Source of the DNA: Gp13-AA77 sp035949375
GTDB taxonomy: Bacteria; Acidobacteriota; Terriglobia; UBA7540
Assembly: GCA_035949375.1 (NCBI GenBank)
Contig: DASZIG010000021.1
Span: 1 to 64,000, forward strand
Length of the DNA: 64,000 nucleotides
Direction: 5' to 3'
The notes under the pieces are model-generated. The model saw only the letters and a program-made list of their open reading frames with translations. It was not told where the DNA came from and made no database searches. The translations under genes were made by a program, and so were the position numbers. Below, in pieces: positions 8,941-17,751 of this stretch; position 1 is the stretch's first letter, and each line of letters opens with the position of its first letter.

Positions 8941-10275
8941 TTACCGGCCGATCTCAAAGACCGTGCCGCATCCGTCGCTTTGATCGCCGCGGCATATGTT
9001 GTAGCCGCCGTAGGTGGTGGTTCCGAGAAGCTTGCCGTCTTTATCGAACATCAGGCTGGCCTCAGGGTTCTTAGCGGAGATGCTCTGGTCTTTGAAGAAG
9101 AAGAGTATGGTCTCGCTCCAGGCGCCCCCGCTGACACTTGGGGGCGTCAGGCGGAACGCGATGCCGCAACCGTAACGAGTGGAGTCAAACACGCAGGGGT
9201 TTCCCCCGAATTCGGTTGTGCCATAGAGGTTACCCGCGCTGTCGGAAAGAAGCGTACCCAAAGGAACCGCGCCGTCCGTGGAACTGTAGGCGAAATTATG
9301 AATCACCGTCTCGGTCCAGGCGCCGCCGGATTCCGCCGGCGGGCTCAGTTGAAATGCCACGCCGCCAGCCCTGTTGCCGCCCGAATACGTGGTGCCATAA
9401 AGATTGCCCGCGGCATCAAGCGTCAGGCCGCTAAACGGATAGAATCCACCAACCGGCTGATTAAACCTGTAAAGTACCTGCTCCTTCCATTCGCCGCCCG
9501 GCGAACCCGGAGGACTCACCTCGAAGACCGTGCCACAACCCAGATACGCGCAGTAGTCGCTGTCGTAAAAGCCGCCCCACTGGGTTGTACCGTACAAGTT
9601 TCCTTGGTGGTCGCGCGCAAGGCCGGCCAGCGAGTCCCACCCGTCGCTCGTGCAGCAGACGAAGTCATGAAGCGCGGTGAACGTCCATGACCCGTTTTGC
9701 GAGGCCGGGGGGCTCAGCTCGAAGACGGACGTTTCGGTCGCGCCGTAAAGATTCCCCGCCGGATCGAAGAGCATCCCGGCCTCGGGATAAGCGCCGTCGG
9801 TGCTGCCCTGGAAGCTGTAGAGCACGGTCTCCGTCCATGCGCCTCCGGGCGGGTTTGGTGGCGACAACCGGAAAATCTCTCCGTAACCTCCGGCATTGCT
9901 GTCACTGGTGGTGCCATACAGATTCCCCGACGCGTCGAAAATCAGGCCGCCCGTCGGACGCGCCCCATCGCCATCGTTCTTGAAACTGTAAAGCGTGGTC
10001 TCGGTCCACGGTCCGCCCGGCACGGAAGGCGGCGAGAGTTCGAAGACGGTTCCGTAAAAGCCACCCGCACCACCATATTCGGTGGTGCCGTAAAGATTGC
10101 CGGCTTTGTCGGCGATCATGTTGCTCGCGGGGTTCGACCCATCCGTCGGCCCCTGAAAGCGGTAGATCACGTTCACAGACGAATCACTGGCCCAGGCGCT
10201 TCCGGCACAGAGCGCAACCGCAGTCAGGATCTTGAGAAGACAGCCCAAGGTGAAAGAGCGCTTATCGCGTTGCAT
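8941..10275 (-). CDS. Secreted GloVer-type tandem-repeat protein
   Basis: The start is the ATG at 10275, preceded by AAGGAGACC at good spacing; the frame stays open further upstream without support. Residues 1-30 are a signal peptide (Arg/Lys, hydrophobic run, ending SAWAS). The rest is seven repeats of about 60 residues with GNLYGTT..GG, GTVFELSPP, GGAWTETVLYSF and DGA.P. This is the repeat found in 'choice-of-anchor tandem repeat GloVer-containing' proteins, which fold like a beta-propeller or solenoid and are common in Acidobacteria. Extracellular, function unknown; no enzyme motif seen. It ends in VFEIGR with no obvious cell-surface anchor, so it may be released. Confidence 0.85.
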   Translation of the reverse strand: MQRDKRSFTLGCLLKILTAVALCAGSAWASDSSVNVIYRFQGPTDGSNPASNMIADKAGNLYGTTEYGGAGGFYGTVFELSPPSVPGGPWTETTLYSFKNDGDGARPTGGLIFDASGNLYGTTSDSNAGGYGEIFRLSPPNPPGGAWTETVLYSFQGSTDGAYPEAGMLFDPAGNLYGATETSVFELSPPASQNGSWTFTALHDFVCCTSDGWDSLAGLARDHQGNLYGTTQWGGFYDSDYCAYLGCGTVFEVSPPGSPGGEWKEQVLYRFNQPVGGFYPFSGLTLDAAGNLYGTTYSGGNRAGGVAFQLSPPAESGGAWTETVIHNFAYSSTDGAVPLGTLLSDSAGNLYGTTEFGGNPCVFDSTRYGCGIAFRLTPPSVSGGAWSETILFFFKDQSISAKNPEASLMFDKDGKLLGTTTYGGYNICRGDQSDGCGTVFEIGR

Positions 10276-10842
10276 CGTGAGGTCTCCTTGCGGTGGATTT
10301 GCAGGCAGATTCCGGTTTTCATCTTCCGGCTGGGAGTTACGATACACCGGGCCATTTCGAAATGCAAATTTCCGCCCTGGTCCTGTTTCTTTCCCTTGTA
10401 ACACGGACATAGCCCGATGCTCGACGCCATGGTGCGGCGGATTGAATTTCTTCCCATGCCAGCGGGATAGGCCAGCCGCCGACCAAGCGGAACTTCGACG
10501 ACGAAAGGGCGGGGGAGGGGAAAGTATCGGACGACATCGTCAAACGAGGGCCAGTGTCGGGTTCGGGGAGAATCAGGAGGGGCGACAGCGACCTGTTCGG
10601 TGGCGCCTCCACGATCCGAAACGCGGCTGGCCATTGCATTGGGAAATAATTGGGAGTATTTTATCAGTCGCCCGGTAAGTCAAGTGCAATTCCTGTTCAG
10701 GAGAATTCATGGCCCACTATGTCCGTCTCTATCGCTACGCACAAAAAGGGATGGGGAATATCAAGGACGACGCCGCGCGTGGGCCGGGATGGCTGCTGTT
10801 CGCCCGTTGAGCTTTGCGGGAATGCCGAAGCGAGGTACGAGA
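10276..10842. other. Divergent intergenic region
   Basis: 567 bp between the GloVer gene (minus) and the aminotransferase gene (plus). It holds the promoters of both. Several open frames cross it without usable ribosome-binding sites, so I call none. Confidence 0.4.
10634..10662 (+). promoter_or_regulatory. Candidate sigma70-type promoter for the glycan cluster
   Basis: TTGCAT at 10634-10639, 17 bp, TATTTT at 10657-10662, in a locally AT-rich stretch 180 bp upstream of the aminotransferase start. Only a consensus match by eye. Confidence 0.35.
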
Positions 10843-12009
10843 ATGGTTCCCCACCGGCGCACGATTCCGTATTTCCGGCCTTCGATCGGCGACGAAGAAA
10901 TCCAAGCCGTCACTGAGGCTCTGCGCTCCGGCTGGCTGACAACCGGCCCGAAAGCGCGCCGCTTCGAACACGCTTTTGCCCGTTATCTCGGATCTCGCAA
11001 CAGTATCGCGGTGAGCTCTGGCACGGCTGCCCTTCACCTGGCCCTCGAAGCCCTTGGCGTAGGGCCAGGCGACGAGGTGATTGTCCCGACGATGACCTTT
11101 TCTGCGGCGGCAGCCGTCGTGGTTCATCTGGGAGCCCGGCCGGTGTTTGTCGATTGCCATCCCGATACCCTTAACCTCAATCCGGACGACCTTGAGCGCA
11201 AAATAACATCGCGGACCAAAGTTCTCGCGCCCGTGCATTTCGGTGGCCAGCCTTGCCAAATGGACCAGGTTCTTGAGATTGCCAGGCGTCATCGGTTGCG
11301 TTGCATCGAGGATGCCGCGCATGCGCTGCCGGCACAGTATGGCACGCGCAAGATCGGCACGATCAGCGACGTCACCTGTTTCTCGTTTTATGCCAACAAG
11401 ACCATCACCACTGGTGAGGGCGGCATGATTACCACCGGGCATGACGGCCTTGCCAGACGCATGCGCCTGATGGCTCATCATGGCATCGACAGAAGCCGTC
11501 AAGCAGCAACCGGTGCCCAGCGTCCCTGGTCGTACAAGGTCATAGCGCCCGGCTATAAATCGAACATGAGCGACATCGCTGCGTCGCTCGGTATTCAGCA
11601 GTTGAGGCGCTGCAACGATTTCTGGAAGACGCGACAGCGCTGCGCGACGCTATACGCCAGAGGTCTGGCCTCGATCGAGGCCGTTCAAGTACCGGTGGTA
11701 ATCGACAAAGTACGCCATGCCTGGCATATGTATGTAATCCAGTTGCAGTTGGACCAACTACGAATCGGCCGTGACGAGTTCAGCGATCGACTCAATGCCG
11801 CGGGCATCGGAACCGGTGTTCACTACCTGCCGGTACACATGCACCCGTATTACCGGGACACTCTTGGCTATCAGCCGAAGGACCTGCCGATCGCCGCTGC
11901 TGCTTACGACCGGATCCTTTCGTTGCCGATTTTCCCAAGCTTGACTAAAGAGGACATCGACTATATCGTGACTACCGTTAGATCGATTGCCGGTAAGCAC
12001 CGCAGGTAG
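10843..12009 (+). CDS. DegT/DnrJ/EryC1/StrS family aminotransferase
   Basis: 388 residues from the ATG at 10843 (GAGG eight bases upstream); an ATG at 10822 is also possible. PLP-dependent sugar aminotransferase fold: the family opening IPYFRPSIGDEEI...GWLTTGPKARRFE, AVSSGTAALHLAL binding the cofactor phosphate, EDAAHALPAQY, and FYANKTITTGEGGM with the Schiff-base lysine. C-terminal GTGVHYLPVHMHPYY is also typical. The family aminates keto-sugars on nucleotide carriers for surface polysaccharides or secondary glycans. It opens a plus-strand run with an FAD/NAD(P)-binding protein, a sulfotransferase and a glycosyltransferase, which suggests a decorated surface glycan. The exact sugar is not predictable. 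Confidence 0.88.
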   Translation: MVPHRRTIPYFRPSIGDEEIQAVTEALRSGWLTTGPKARRFEHAFARYLGSRNSIAVSSGTAALHLALEALGVGPGDEVIVPTMTFSAAAAVVVHLGARPVFVDCHPDTLNLNPDDLERKITSRTKVLAPVHFGGQPCQMDQVLEIARRHRLRCIEDAAHALPAQYGTRKIGTISDVTCFSFYANKTITTGEGGMITTGHDGLARRMRLMAHHGIDRSRQAATGAQRPWSYKVIAPGYKSNMSDIAASLGIQQLRRCNDFWKTRQRCATLYARGLASIEAVQVPVVIDKVRHAWHMYVIQLQLDQLRIGRDEFSDRLNAAGIGTGVHYLPVHMHPYYRDTLGYQPKDLPIAAAAYDRILSLPIFPSLTKEDIDYIVTTVRSIAGKHRR

Positions 12010-12104
12010 TGTTGGTGCATGGATTGCCTTTATAGCGTTTGACTTGATTATCCGGGAGCAACTGTGTAGCCGTATTGTCGACCGTTGAGTTTCCGGGGGG
12101 TAGC

Positions 12105-13688
12105 ATGCAGGACCTCGTCTTCATAGGCGGCGGTCTTTCGGGCACTCTGACATTAGTTCACTTGGTCAGGGAACTTCAGGCTCGGCTCGCGACCACTCGG
12201 TCATCGGGCCGCCGCCTAAGGGTCACGATGCTCGACCGCAACGGCGCCTTTGGACGTGGAATCCCCTACGCGCGTTCCGAAGATTCCGTGAACCTGCTGA
12301 ACAACAATGTCTCAAGGATGAATGTTTTCGACTTCGTGCGCTGGTTGGGTCGCCAGGAGCAACGTTGGCGCGGCATGCTTGAGACGCAGCCGGGCAACGG
12401 CGGACGAGCCTGGCTCAACCGGAACGCCGCCGCTCTGGCAATGGCGGAAAGAGATCCTGCCCACGGTCTTTCTCTTTATCTTCCACGCTCTGTATACGGC
12501 CTCTTTATGGAAGACGTTCTGCGAACCGCACTCGATCAGGCAGAGCGCGCCGCGGTCGCGAGCGTCAGGCTGGTCACGGCCGAAGCGGTTTCGCTGAAAC
12601 GCGAAGCGGCCGATCGTCTCCGGATCACACTGCGGAATGGCGACGTGATCCGCTCCCGCCGCGTGGTGCTGGGCCTCGGTAGCCTTCCACCGGATCCCGC
12701 GCCCCACCTGGAAACCGCCCCCGGGTACATTCACGATTTCTCGCGGCTGTGTAGTGGCACGGCCTGCCGGCGATTACTCGACGGCGCCCTCGCCTCTCAA
12801 TCGACTTTGCCGTCGGCCGTCATTATCGGTTCCAACGCTGCCGCCATGGAGGCAATCCACACGATCCGCACACACCCGGAACTCTTTGCTAGGTTCAGCC
12901 GGATCGTTGTCATCTCTCCGAGTGGCTGCCTGCCCGACGGCAGGCCGTCCCGGCGACAGCCCCCGTTTAAGGCGAGACACACGGTGGGCGTGGGGGCATG
13001 TGAGCGTGTCTCCGCGGATCAGCTCTTTGCGGCTTTGCTCCGCGACGTCGAAGAAGGCCGGCTGGCCGGGTACTCGTCTCTGGATTACTCTCAGCCCATT
13101 TGCGACGGCTTTCGAGAGGTCTTTATGGGTATCAGCGTTGTTGAGCGCCGGCGCTTCGTGGAGGAGTACGGCATGCGATTTACCGCTTTGAACCGCCATA
13201 CTCCACCCGAGTATGCTGACGCGGCGCGGCACCTTCGCGGTGCGGGGAAACTGCAAACTCTGCGTGCTCGCGTGATTGATGTCACGCCACCCGACCCTCA
13301 TTGCCTGGAATTTTCCGTAAGGGCCGCTCTCGAAGACGGAACGGAAACGCGATTGCGGGCGGCTGTCGTTATCAATTGCCGCGGCTCGGGAACACTGCGC
13401 CTGACCCGGGACCAACTGCTTCGTGAAATCCTCGGCCCGGGAAGCGACATTGCGCGCAGCAATTCCACAGGAGCGGGAATTGCTGTGACGGGCGACTTCG
13501 AAGCTTCTCCGGGGATGTACGTCGTAGGGCCGCTTCTTGCCGGACATACCACCGAAACGGACCACATCTGGAATCTCGAGGACGCTCAACGGATCAACGA
13601 TCTGACACAGCGGGTGGCTGCCATCATCGCGAACCACGTGCTCAACGGCGATCGGGCGGGAAGGTATGAGCTTGCATTTCAAAACTGA
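12105..13688 (+). CDS. FAD/NAD(P)-binding oxidoreductase-like protein
   Basis: 527 residues from the ATG at 12105, which has a run of six G upstream; a TTG ten codons earlier is in frame. The N-terminus is a dinucleotide-binding Rossmann motif (DLVFIGGGLSGTLT), followed by GRGIPYA..., typical of the 'NAD_binding_9' group of FAD/NAD(P)-binding proteins. A second nucleotide-binding segment is AVIIGSNAAAMEAIHTI. INCRGSG and GDFEASPGMYVVGPLLAGHT near the C-terminus fit FAD contacts. Members act on diverse small molecules or serve as hydroxylases or acetyltransferase partners. Here it lies 95 bp after the aminotransferase and 94 bp before the sulfotransferase, so it may oxidise or tailor the same product. 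Function not assigned. Confidence 0.8.
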   Translation: MQDLVFIGGGLSGTLTLVHLVRELQARLATTRSSGRRLRVTMLDRNGAFGRGIPYARSEDSVNLLNNNVSRMNVFDFVRWLGRQEQRWRGMLETQPGNGGRAWLNRNAAALAMAERDPAHGLSLYLPRSVYGLFMEDVLRTALDQAERAAVASVRLVTAEAVSLKREAADRLRITLRNGDVIRSRRVVLGLGSLPPDPAPHLETAPGYIHDFSRLCSGTACRRLLDGALASQSTLPSAVIIGSNAAAMEAIHTIRTHPELFARFSRIVVISPSGCLPDGRPSRRQPPFKARHTVGVGACERVSADQLFAALLRDVEEGRLAGYSSLDYSQPICDGFREVFMGISVVERRRFVEEYGMRFTALNRHTPPEYADAARHLRGAGKLQTLRARVIDVTPPDPHCLEFSVRAALEDGTETRLRAAVVINCRGSGTLRLTRDQLLREILGPGSDIARSNSTGAGIAVTGDFEASPGMYVVGPLLAGHTTETDHIWNLEDAQRINDLTQRVAAIIANHVLNGDRAGRYELAFQN

Positions 13689-13782
13689 AGCGATACTGCG
13701 GGCGATGCAAGTCCGCTCGTTGGCGGCGTTCATAGCCCCTCCGTAGAAGGAAAGCTCTTTTGCGCTCTGGAGCGCTAATCAA

Positions 13783-14595
13783 ATGCGTCTGGCCTTTAAG
13801 AGGCTCCGTCACAAAGCGGCAAGGACGCCCCTCCGGATTCCGCTGATCTGGCTGCGCAGCCGCGGTTTGGATGCCAGCGACGTTTTCCTCGCCTCCTACC
13901 CCCGGTCCGGCAGCACCTGGACACGCTTTGTGCTTTACGAGATCCTGGCGGGAGAGCCTTCCGGTTTTGACAACGTCAATCGTGGAGTTGCGGAGAATGG
14001 CATCCAGTGGCTAACGCGGCCTCTGCTGCCGGGTGAGGGCCGCCTGATCAGGACGCATGAACGCTACCGCCGGGAGTATGGCCGGGCGCTTTACCTGGTG
14101 CGGGACATGCGTGATGTGATCCTTTCCCAATACTCACGGGAGAAGGAACTGGGCATCCTCTACGACGATTTTGACACCTACCTTTCCAAGTTTCTGCATG
14201 GCAAGATCAGCGGCTTCGGCGCCTGGCACGAGCACCTCGATTCATGGCTGGAATCGCCTTTGGCCCGACGGGGCGACCTTCTGCTGCTGAGATTTGAAGA
14301 CCTGCGGAAAGATATGGAGTCGGTCATGACCCGCGTCCTGGACTTTCTCGGGGTTGAGGTGCGGCCCGAAGCGATCCGGACGGCCATCGCCAATAACACT
14401 CTCGACAGGATGCGCGAGAAAGAGACGCAGTCGAAGACGCTCCACCAGGCCAAAGGAGGCGAGGACGGGCGATTTGTCCGAAAAGGAGCGGTGGGTGGCT
14501 GGCGCGAACGGCTCACCGATGACCAGTCGCAGAGGATTCATGCCGTCGCTGGCGAAGCGCTCCGCCGAATGGGGTACCCGCTGGCCGGGGCTTGA
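13783..14595 (+). CDS. Sulfotransferase domain protein
   Basis: 270 residues, ATG with GGAG about ten bases upstream. FLASYPRSGSTWTRF at 36-49 is the 5'-phosphosulfate loop that binds PAPS. LYLVRDMRDVILSQYS at 103-118 is the 3'-phosphate-binding motif with Arg and Ser. LLRFEDLRKDM and the late KGAVGGWRERLTDDQ are the usual cytosolic sulfotransferase C-terminal signature. It would transfer sulfate from PAPS to a hydroxyl on a carbohydrate, lipid or small molecule. Placed between an oxidoreductase and a glycosyltransferase, it suggests a sulfated glycan or glycolipid. No PAPS-synthesis genes are in the window. Confidence 0.88.
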   Translation: MRLAFKRLRHKAARTPLRIPLIWLRSRGLDASDVFLASYPRSGSTWTRFVLYEILAGEPSGFDNVNRGVAENGIQWLTRPLLPGEGRLIRTHERYRREYGRALYLVRDMRDVILSQYSREKELGILYDDFDTYLSKFLHGKISGFGAWHEHLDSWLESPLARRGDLLLLRFEDLRKDMESVMTRVLDFLGVEVRPEAIRTAIANNTLDRMREKETQSKTLHQAKGGEDGRFVRKGAVGGWRERLTDDQSQRIHAVAGEALRRMGYPLAGA

Positions 14596-14718
14596 GCGGC
14601 GCCGAATCCTGTGCTCGTGAGCTGATTCGCCTACGGCGCCCATCTCTTTTTCTTTAACCTTGAACCACGTCGTGTATTAGGCGCCGAATGTGTCGATCCT
14701 TAGGCTGACCCCATCAAC

Positions 14719-15906
14719 GTGAACATACTTCTCGCGCATAACTCGTACCAGCAACCGGGAGGCGAGGACGTGGCTTTCGAGCAGGAGCGCCACGTTCTGG
14801 AGTGCGCGGGACACCATGTATCCGTCTACCAGCGAAGCAACTGGGAGATTGAATCTTATCCCGGCGCGAAGGGCCTTGCCCTTCTGGCACGAACGGCTTG
14901 GAGTTTCGAAACCCAACGAGAAGTTGCCAAGGTGTTGGAACGGGAAAGGCCGCATCTCGTACACGTCCACAACACCTTCTTCATGATCTCGCCTTCGATC
15001 TACGCGGCTTGTCACGACGCCAACGTTCCCGTGGTTCAGACCCTGCACAACTATCGGCTTTTTTGCCCCGGGGGCGCATTTTTTCGCAATGGCCATCTGT
15101 GTGAGGAGTGCGTGGAGCACAGCGTGTGGCGAGGAGCGCGTTACGGTTGTTACCGCGAATCCCGCCCGGCGACAACGGCCGTCGCCGTCATGTTGGCAGT
15201 GAATCGGATGCTGCATACCTGGGATCGATTGGTGGATTGTTACATCGCCCCAAGCGAATTTGCCCGGAGGAAGTTCGTCGAGGCGGGGCTTCCCCCGGAG
15301 AAAACTTGCGTCAAATTCAACTTCGTTCACCCTGACCCCGGTGAGGCGGTGGATGCGGGCGAGTACGCTCTGTGTGTGGGGCGACTCTCTCCAGAGAAGC
15401 AAGTGGGCACTCTATTGGCCGCCTGGCGCCATCTTCACAGCCGTATTCCGCTGTTGATCGTCGGTAGTGGCCGGCAGCGCCTGGAACTGGAAGGAATCGC
15501 GGCGCGGCATGACCTTGCCACCGTCCGTTTCGAGGGACAACTGCCGCGAGACCGGACGTTGGCAACCATCAAAGCGGCACGCTTCCTGGTCTTTTGCAGC
15601 GGCTGGTATGACATTTTCCCGCACGTGATCGTCGAGGCTTTTGCCTGCGGTATCCCGGTCATCTGCCCCAGATTGGGAGTTATGCAGGAAATCGTTGCCG
15701 ATGGCCACAGCGGGTTGCACTTCGCCCCCGGGAATCCTGCAGACCTGGCGGAGAAAGTCGAGTGGGCTTGGGCGCACCCCGCCAGTATGCGGGCGATGGG
15801 AAGGGAAGCCCGCAAAGAGTATGAGACAAAATACACAGCCGAGAAGACCTATGGCACCCTGATGGAAATCTATCAAAACGTCCTAAGGCCTGTTAGCGAC
15901 CGTTAA
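14719..15906 (+). CDS. Glycosyltransferase family 4 protein
   Basis: 395 residues starting with GTG at 14719. The N-terminal domain (MNILLAHNSYQQPGGEDVAF, then VHVHNTFFMISPSIYAA and TLHNYRLFCPGG) is typical of a GT4 acceptor half. The C-terminal donor half has CVGRLSPEKQVGTLLAAW, LLIVGSGRQRLELE and the EX7E-like segment PHVIVEAFACGIPVI. A CEECVEH...GCYRES stretch supplies several cysteines, as in a common GT4 subgroup with the HLCEEC motif. It is a retaining sugar transferase, probably at the inner membrane face, and ends the aminotransferase/sulfotransferase cluster. Donor and acceptor unknown. Confidence 0.9.
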   Translation: MNILLAHNSYQQPGGEDVAFEQERHVLECAGHHVSVYQRSNWEIESYPGAKGLALLARTAWSFETQREVAKVLERERPHLVHVHNTFFMISPSIYAACHDANVPVVQTLHNYRLFCPGGAFFRNGHLCEECVEHSVWRGARYGCYRESRPATTAVAVMLAVNRMLHTWDRLVDCYIAPSEFARRKFVEAGLPPEKTCVKFNFVHPDPGEAVDAGEYALCVGRLSPEKQVGTLLAAWRHLHSRIPLLIVGSGRQRLELEGIAARHDLATVRFEGQLPRDRTLATIKAARFLVFCSGWYDIFPHVIVEAFACGIPVICPRLGVMQEIVADGHSGLHFAPGNPADLAEKVEWAWAHPASMRAMGREARKEYETKYTAEKTYGTLMEIYQNVLRPVSDR

Positions 15907-15980
15907 CTTCCGGTTTGCCCGTTTAACCGGCCAGTCGTGAATGCCCGCTTACTCCTAACCTGGACAGAATCTTGAGATTA

Positions 15981-16213
15981 AGCAAGTAGCGCGGACCGCC
16001 GTTTTTGCGGTCCGCGTCTTCTGGCCGTGATGGTCGACCCATCCGATTCGGGCTCGCGGGTCGTGGATGGCGCTCGTGGGACTCTCCCTCACCGGCCTAG
16101 TGGCCGACGAAATCGTAACCAAGGCTGCCGGCGCGCAGATGCCGCGCCAGTGATCGGGAAGAAATCCAGCGAAAAGCCGCGGACCACAGAGGCGGTGGTC
16201 CGCGCTACGTGCT
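15981..16213. mobile_element. MITE-like element, copy 1 of 3
   Basis: Bounded by AGCAAGTAGCGCGGACC on the left and its near-complement GGTCCGCGCTACGTGCT on the right (16 of 17 match). Each end also forms a hairpin: CGCGGACCGC/GCGGTCCGCG at 15990-16016 and CGCGGACCAC/GTGGTCCGCG at 16178-16204. The inside has no supported gene. A short duplication (GCTACGT twice) sits at the right edge. Confidence 0.75.
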
Positions 16214-16254
16214 ACGTGCTTGCTTCGATTTTGGGCAATGGACAGAATGCCTTG

Positions 16255-16486
16255 AGCAAGTAGCGCGGACCGTCGGTTTTGCGGTCCGCGTCTTTTGGCC
16301 GTGATGGTTGACCGATCCGGTTCGGGCTCGCGGGTCGTGGATGGCGCTCGTGGGACTCTGCCTCACCTGCCTGGTGGCCGACGAAATCGTAACCAAGGCG
16401 CCGCCGCGCAGATGCCGCGCCAGCGATCGGGAAGAAATCCAGCGAAAAGCCGCGGACCACAGAGGCGGTGGTCCGCGCTACGTGCT
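16255..16486. mobile_element. MITE-like element, copy 2 of 3
   Basis: Same structure and direct orientation as copy 1, separated from it by 41 bp that contains TTCGATTTTGGGCAATG. The left hairpin differs by one base pair (CGTCGG instead of CGCCG). Copies are close to identical over their length by eye, so the expansion is recent or the array is being homogenised. Confidence 0.75.
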
Positions 16487-16520
16487 TGCTTCGATTTTGG
16501 GCAATCTACAGAATGCCTTG

Positions 16521-16753
16521 AGCAAGTAGCGCGGACCGCCGTTTTTGCGGTCCGCGTCTTCTGGCCGTGATGGTTGACCCATCCGATTCGGGCTCGCGGG
16601 TCGTGGATGGCGCTCGTGGGACTCTCCCTCACCGGCCTGGTGGCCGACGAAGTCGTAACCAAGACTGCCGCCGCGCAGACGCCGCGCCAGCGATCGGGAA
16701 GAAATCCAGCGAAAAGCCGCGGACCACAGAGGCGGTGGTCCGCGCTACTTGCT
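16521..16753. mobile_element. MITE-like element, copy 3 of 3
   Basis: Third direct copy, after a 34-bp spacer like the one before. Its ends AGCAAGTAGCGCGGACC and GGTCCGCGCTACTTGCT are a perfect 17-bp terminal inverted repeat, so this copy looks the most intact. No transposase lies inside. Confidence 0.75.
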
Positions 16754-17055
16754 CCCCCCATCTAAGAGGTGTCAAGCGGAAAACAGGGGCTAGGGGTCAG
16801 GGGCTAGGGTTCAGGGCCGGAACAGCAGGGGTCCGCGGGCGGGTACGACATTGCACCGTATATCGTCGCCATCGCGCCCCCCAAGCTAAATTGGACGGCG
16901 TGCGCGGGCGGACCGATGGACAATCCTGCGAGTCGCTCAACGGGGCACGTTATCGCCACCGTTTGCCGCTGAGACAACCGGGACTGTGTAGCCTTCGAGC
17001 TAGCCCCGCCGTTTTTCTCGAAAAAGCCAAAAAAAAGAACGGGAGTAGGTAGTTG
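16754..17055. other. Intergenic region after the MITE-like array
   Basis: About 300 bp with short G-rich direct repeats near the start (GGGGCTAGGG, GGGGTCAGGG, GGGTTCAGGG at about 16789-16820). Open frames across the array and this region have no ribosome-binding site and follow the repeat structure, so I call no gene. Confidence 0.4.
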
Positions 17056-17085
17056 TTGAAATTGGCTGCTGTTTGCTTGTACAAT
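17056..17085 (+). promoter_or_regulatory. Probable sigma70-type promoter for the small gene at 17128
   Basis: TTGAAA at 17056-17061, 18 bp, TACAAT at 17080-17085; 42 bp before an ATG preceded by CGGAGGTGAT. A good consensus match in an otherwise GC-rich stretch. Confidence 0.6.
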
Positions 17086-17127
17086 CTCCATCGGTAGTCT
17101 CAAACACTCACAAACGGAGGTGATCGA

Positions 17128-17310
17128 ATGCCAGCAGTAGCTGCGTTCTATTCCGTCAATGAGGCCCTGAAGCCTCCTCCTCTTCGCGTTTACCATAACA
17201 ACAGCGCCTGTCCCCCTGGCCGTGACATACCGCAGCATGAGCGGAAGATGGGCACGGGCTTATACAGACTCTGCGACGACTGCAATAGGCTGAACGGGCA
17301 AGGGCGCTAA
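17128..17310 (+). CDS. Small conserved-looking Cys-containing protein
   Basis: 60 residues, with a strong ribosome-binding site (GGAGGTGAT) and a good promoter upstream. The C-terminal half, VYHNNSACPPGRDIP...GLYRLCDDCNRL, has one early cysteine and a CDDC pair, suggesting a small metal-binding or redox motif. Function unknown. The last 51 bases overlap, convergently, the end of the minus-strand gene 17260-17751, so read-through antisense effects are possible. Its expression signals make it more credible than its size suggests. Confidence 0.65.
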   Translation: MPAVAAFYSVNEALKPPPLRVYHNNSACPPGRDIPQHERKMGTGLYRLCDDCNRLNGQGR

Positions 17311-17751
17311 AGCCTTTTGCTTCTCGTATCTTTCCGCCGTGTCTCGTTCCAACCACTGCGGAGAACCCACTGGTGGGAGAAACGTCATCTCCCACCAGGG
17401 GCCATGAATCACACCGTCGATCATTCCCCACACTCGGCGAAGCCTGTACACCGGGAGGCCGTTTTCCAAGGCTACCGATAAGGCGCGAAGTCCCTCTGAT
17501 GACTGCCCCTCGAATCTGACGGTAGGCTCTGGGAAGCTGTGTCCGTTGCCACCCTCGCACGATTCGAACGTTTCAACCCCGTTTGCCAGTAGCGTAAGGA
17601 CGATCTCTCGAATGCCCTCGTCCAAGGGCGGCTCAAAGCACATCTCCCGGGCCATCCTGAGCCGTTCCGGGTCGGGTCTTAGCGGCGTTCGACCGGGGCA
17701 GTGATCGCAACGGCCTTTAGATTCCGTCTGAGTTTCCATGCGGGGCCTCAT
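17260..17751 (-). CDS. Hypothetical protein coupled to the IS1595 transposase
   Basis: 163 residues. Its ATG overlaps the transposase stop (ATGA at 17748-17751), so translation is probably coupled; a second ATG lies four codons in. It has an early CDHC pair (residues 15-18), then a motif around VETFESCEGGNGHSFPEP and a segment YRLRRVWGMIDGVIHGPWWEM. I do not recognise a domain. Likely a cytoplasmic accessory or passenger protein of the transposon. Its 3' end overlaps the convergent 60-residue gene. Confidence 0.65.
   Translation of the reverse strand: MRPRMETQTESKGRCDHCPGRTPLRPDPERLRMAREMCFEPPLDEGIREIVLTLLANGVETFESCEGGNGHSFPEPTVRFEGQSSEGLRALSVALENGLPVYRLRRVWGMIDGVIHGPWWEMTFLPPVGSPQWLERDTAERYEKQKALAPLPVQPIAVVAESV

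Noticed and set aside
8637..8957. Small minus-strand gene between GH38 and GloVer genes
   Set aside because: No start signal and no recognisable protein features.
10232..10678. Open frame of 148 codons antisense to the GloVer gene start
   Set aside because: No ribosome-binding site, Arg-rich shadow composition, overlaps the signal peptide region of a supported gene.
15981..16753. CRISPR array
   Set aside because: Units are about 230 bp with 34-41 bp spacers that are nearly the same, and no cas genes are near. The structure is that of mobile elements.
16027..17052. Repeat-encoded proteins of 60-160 residues in the array
   Set aside because: The open frames depend on the repeat unit, recur in each copy, and have no start signals.
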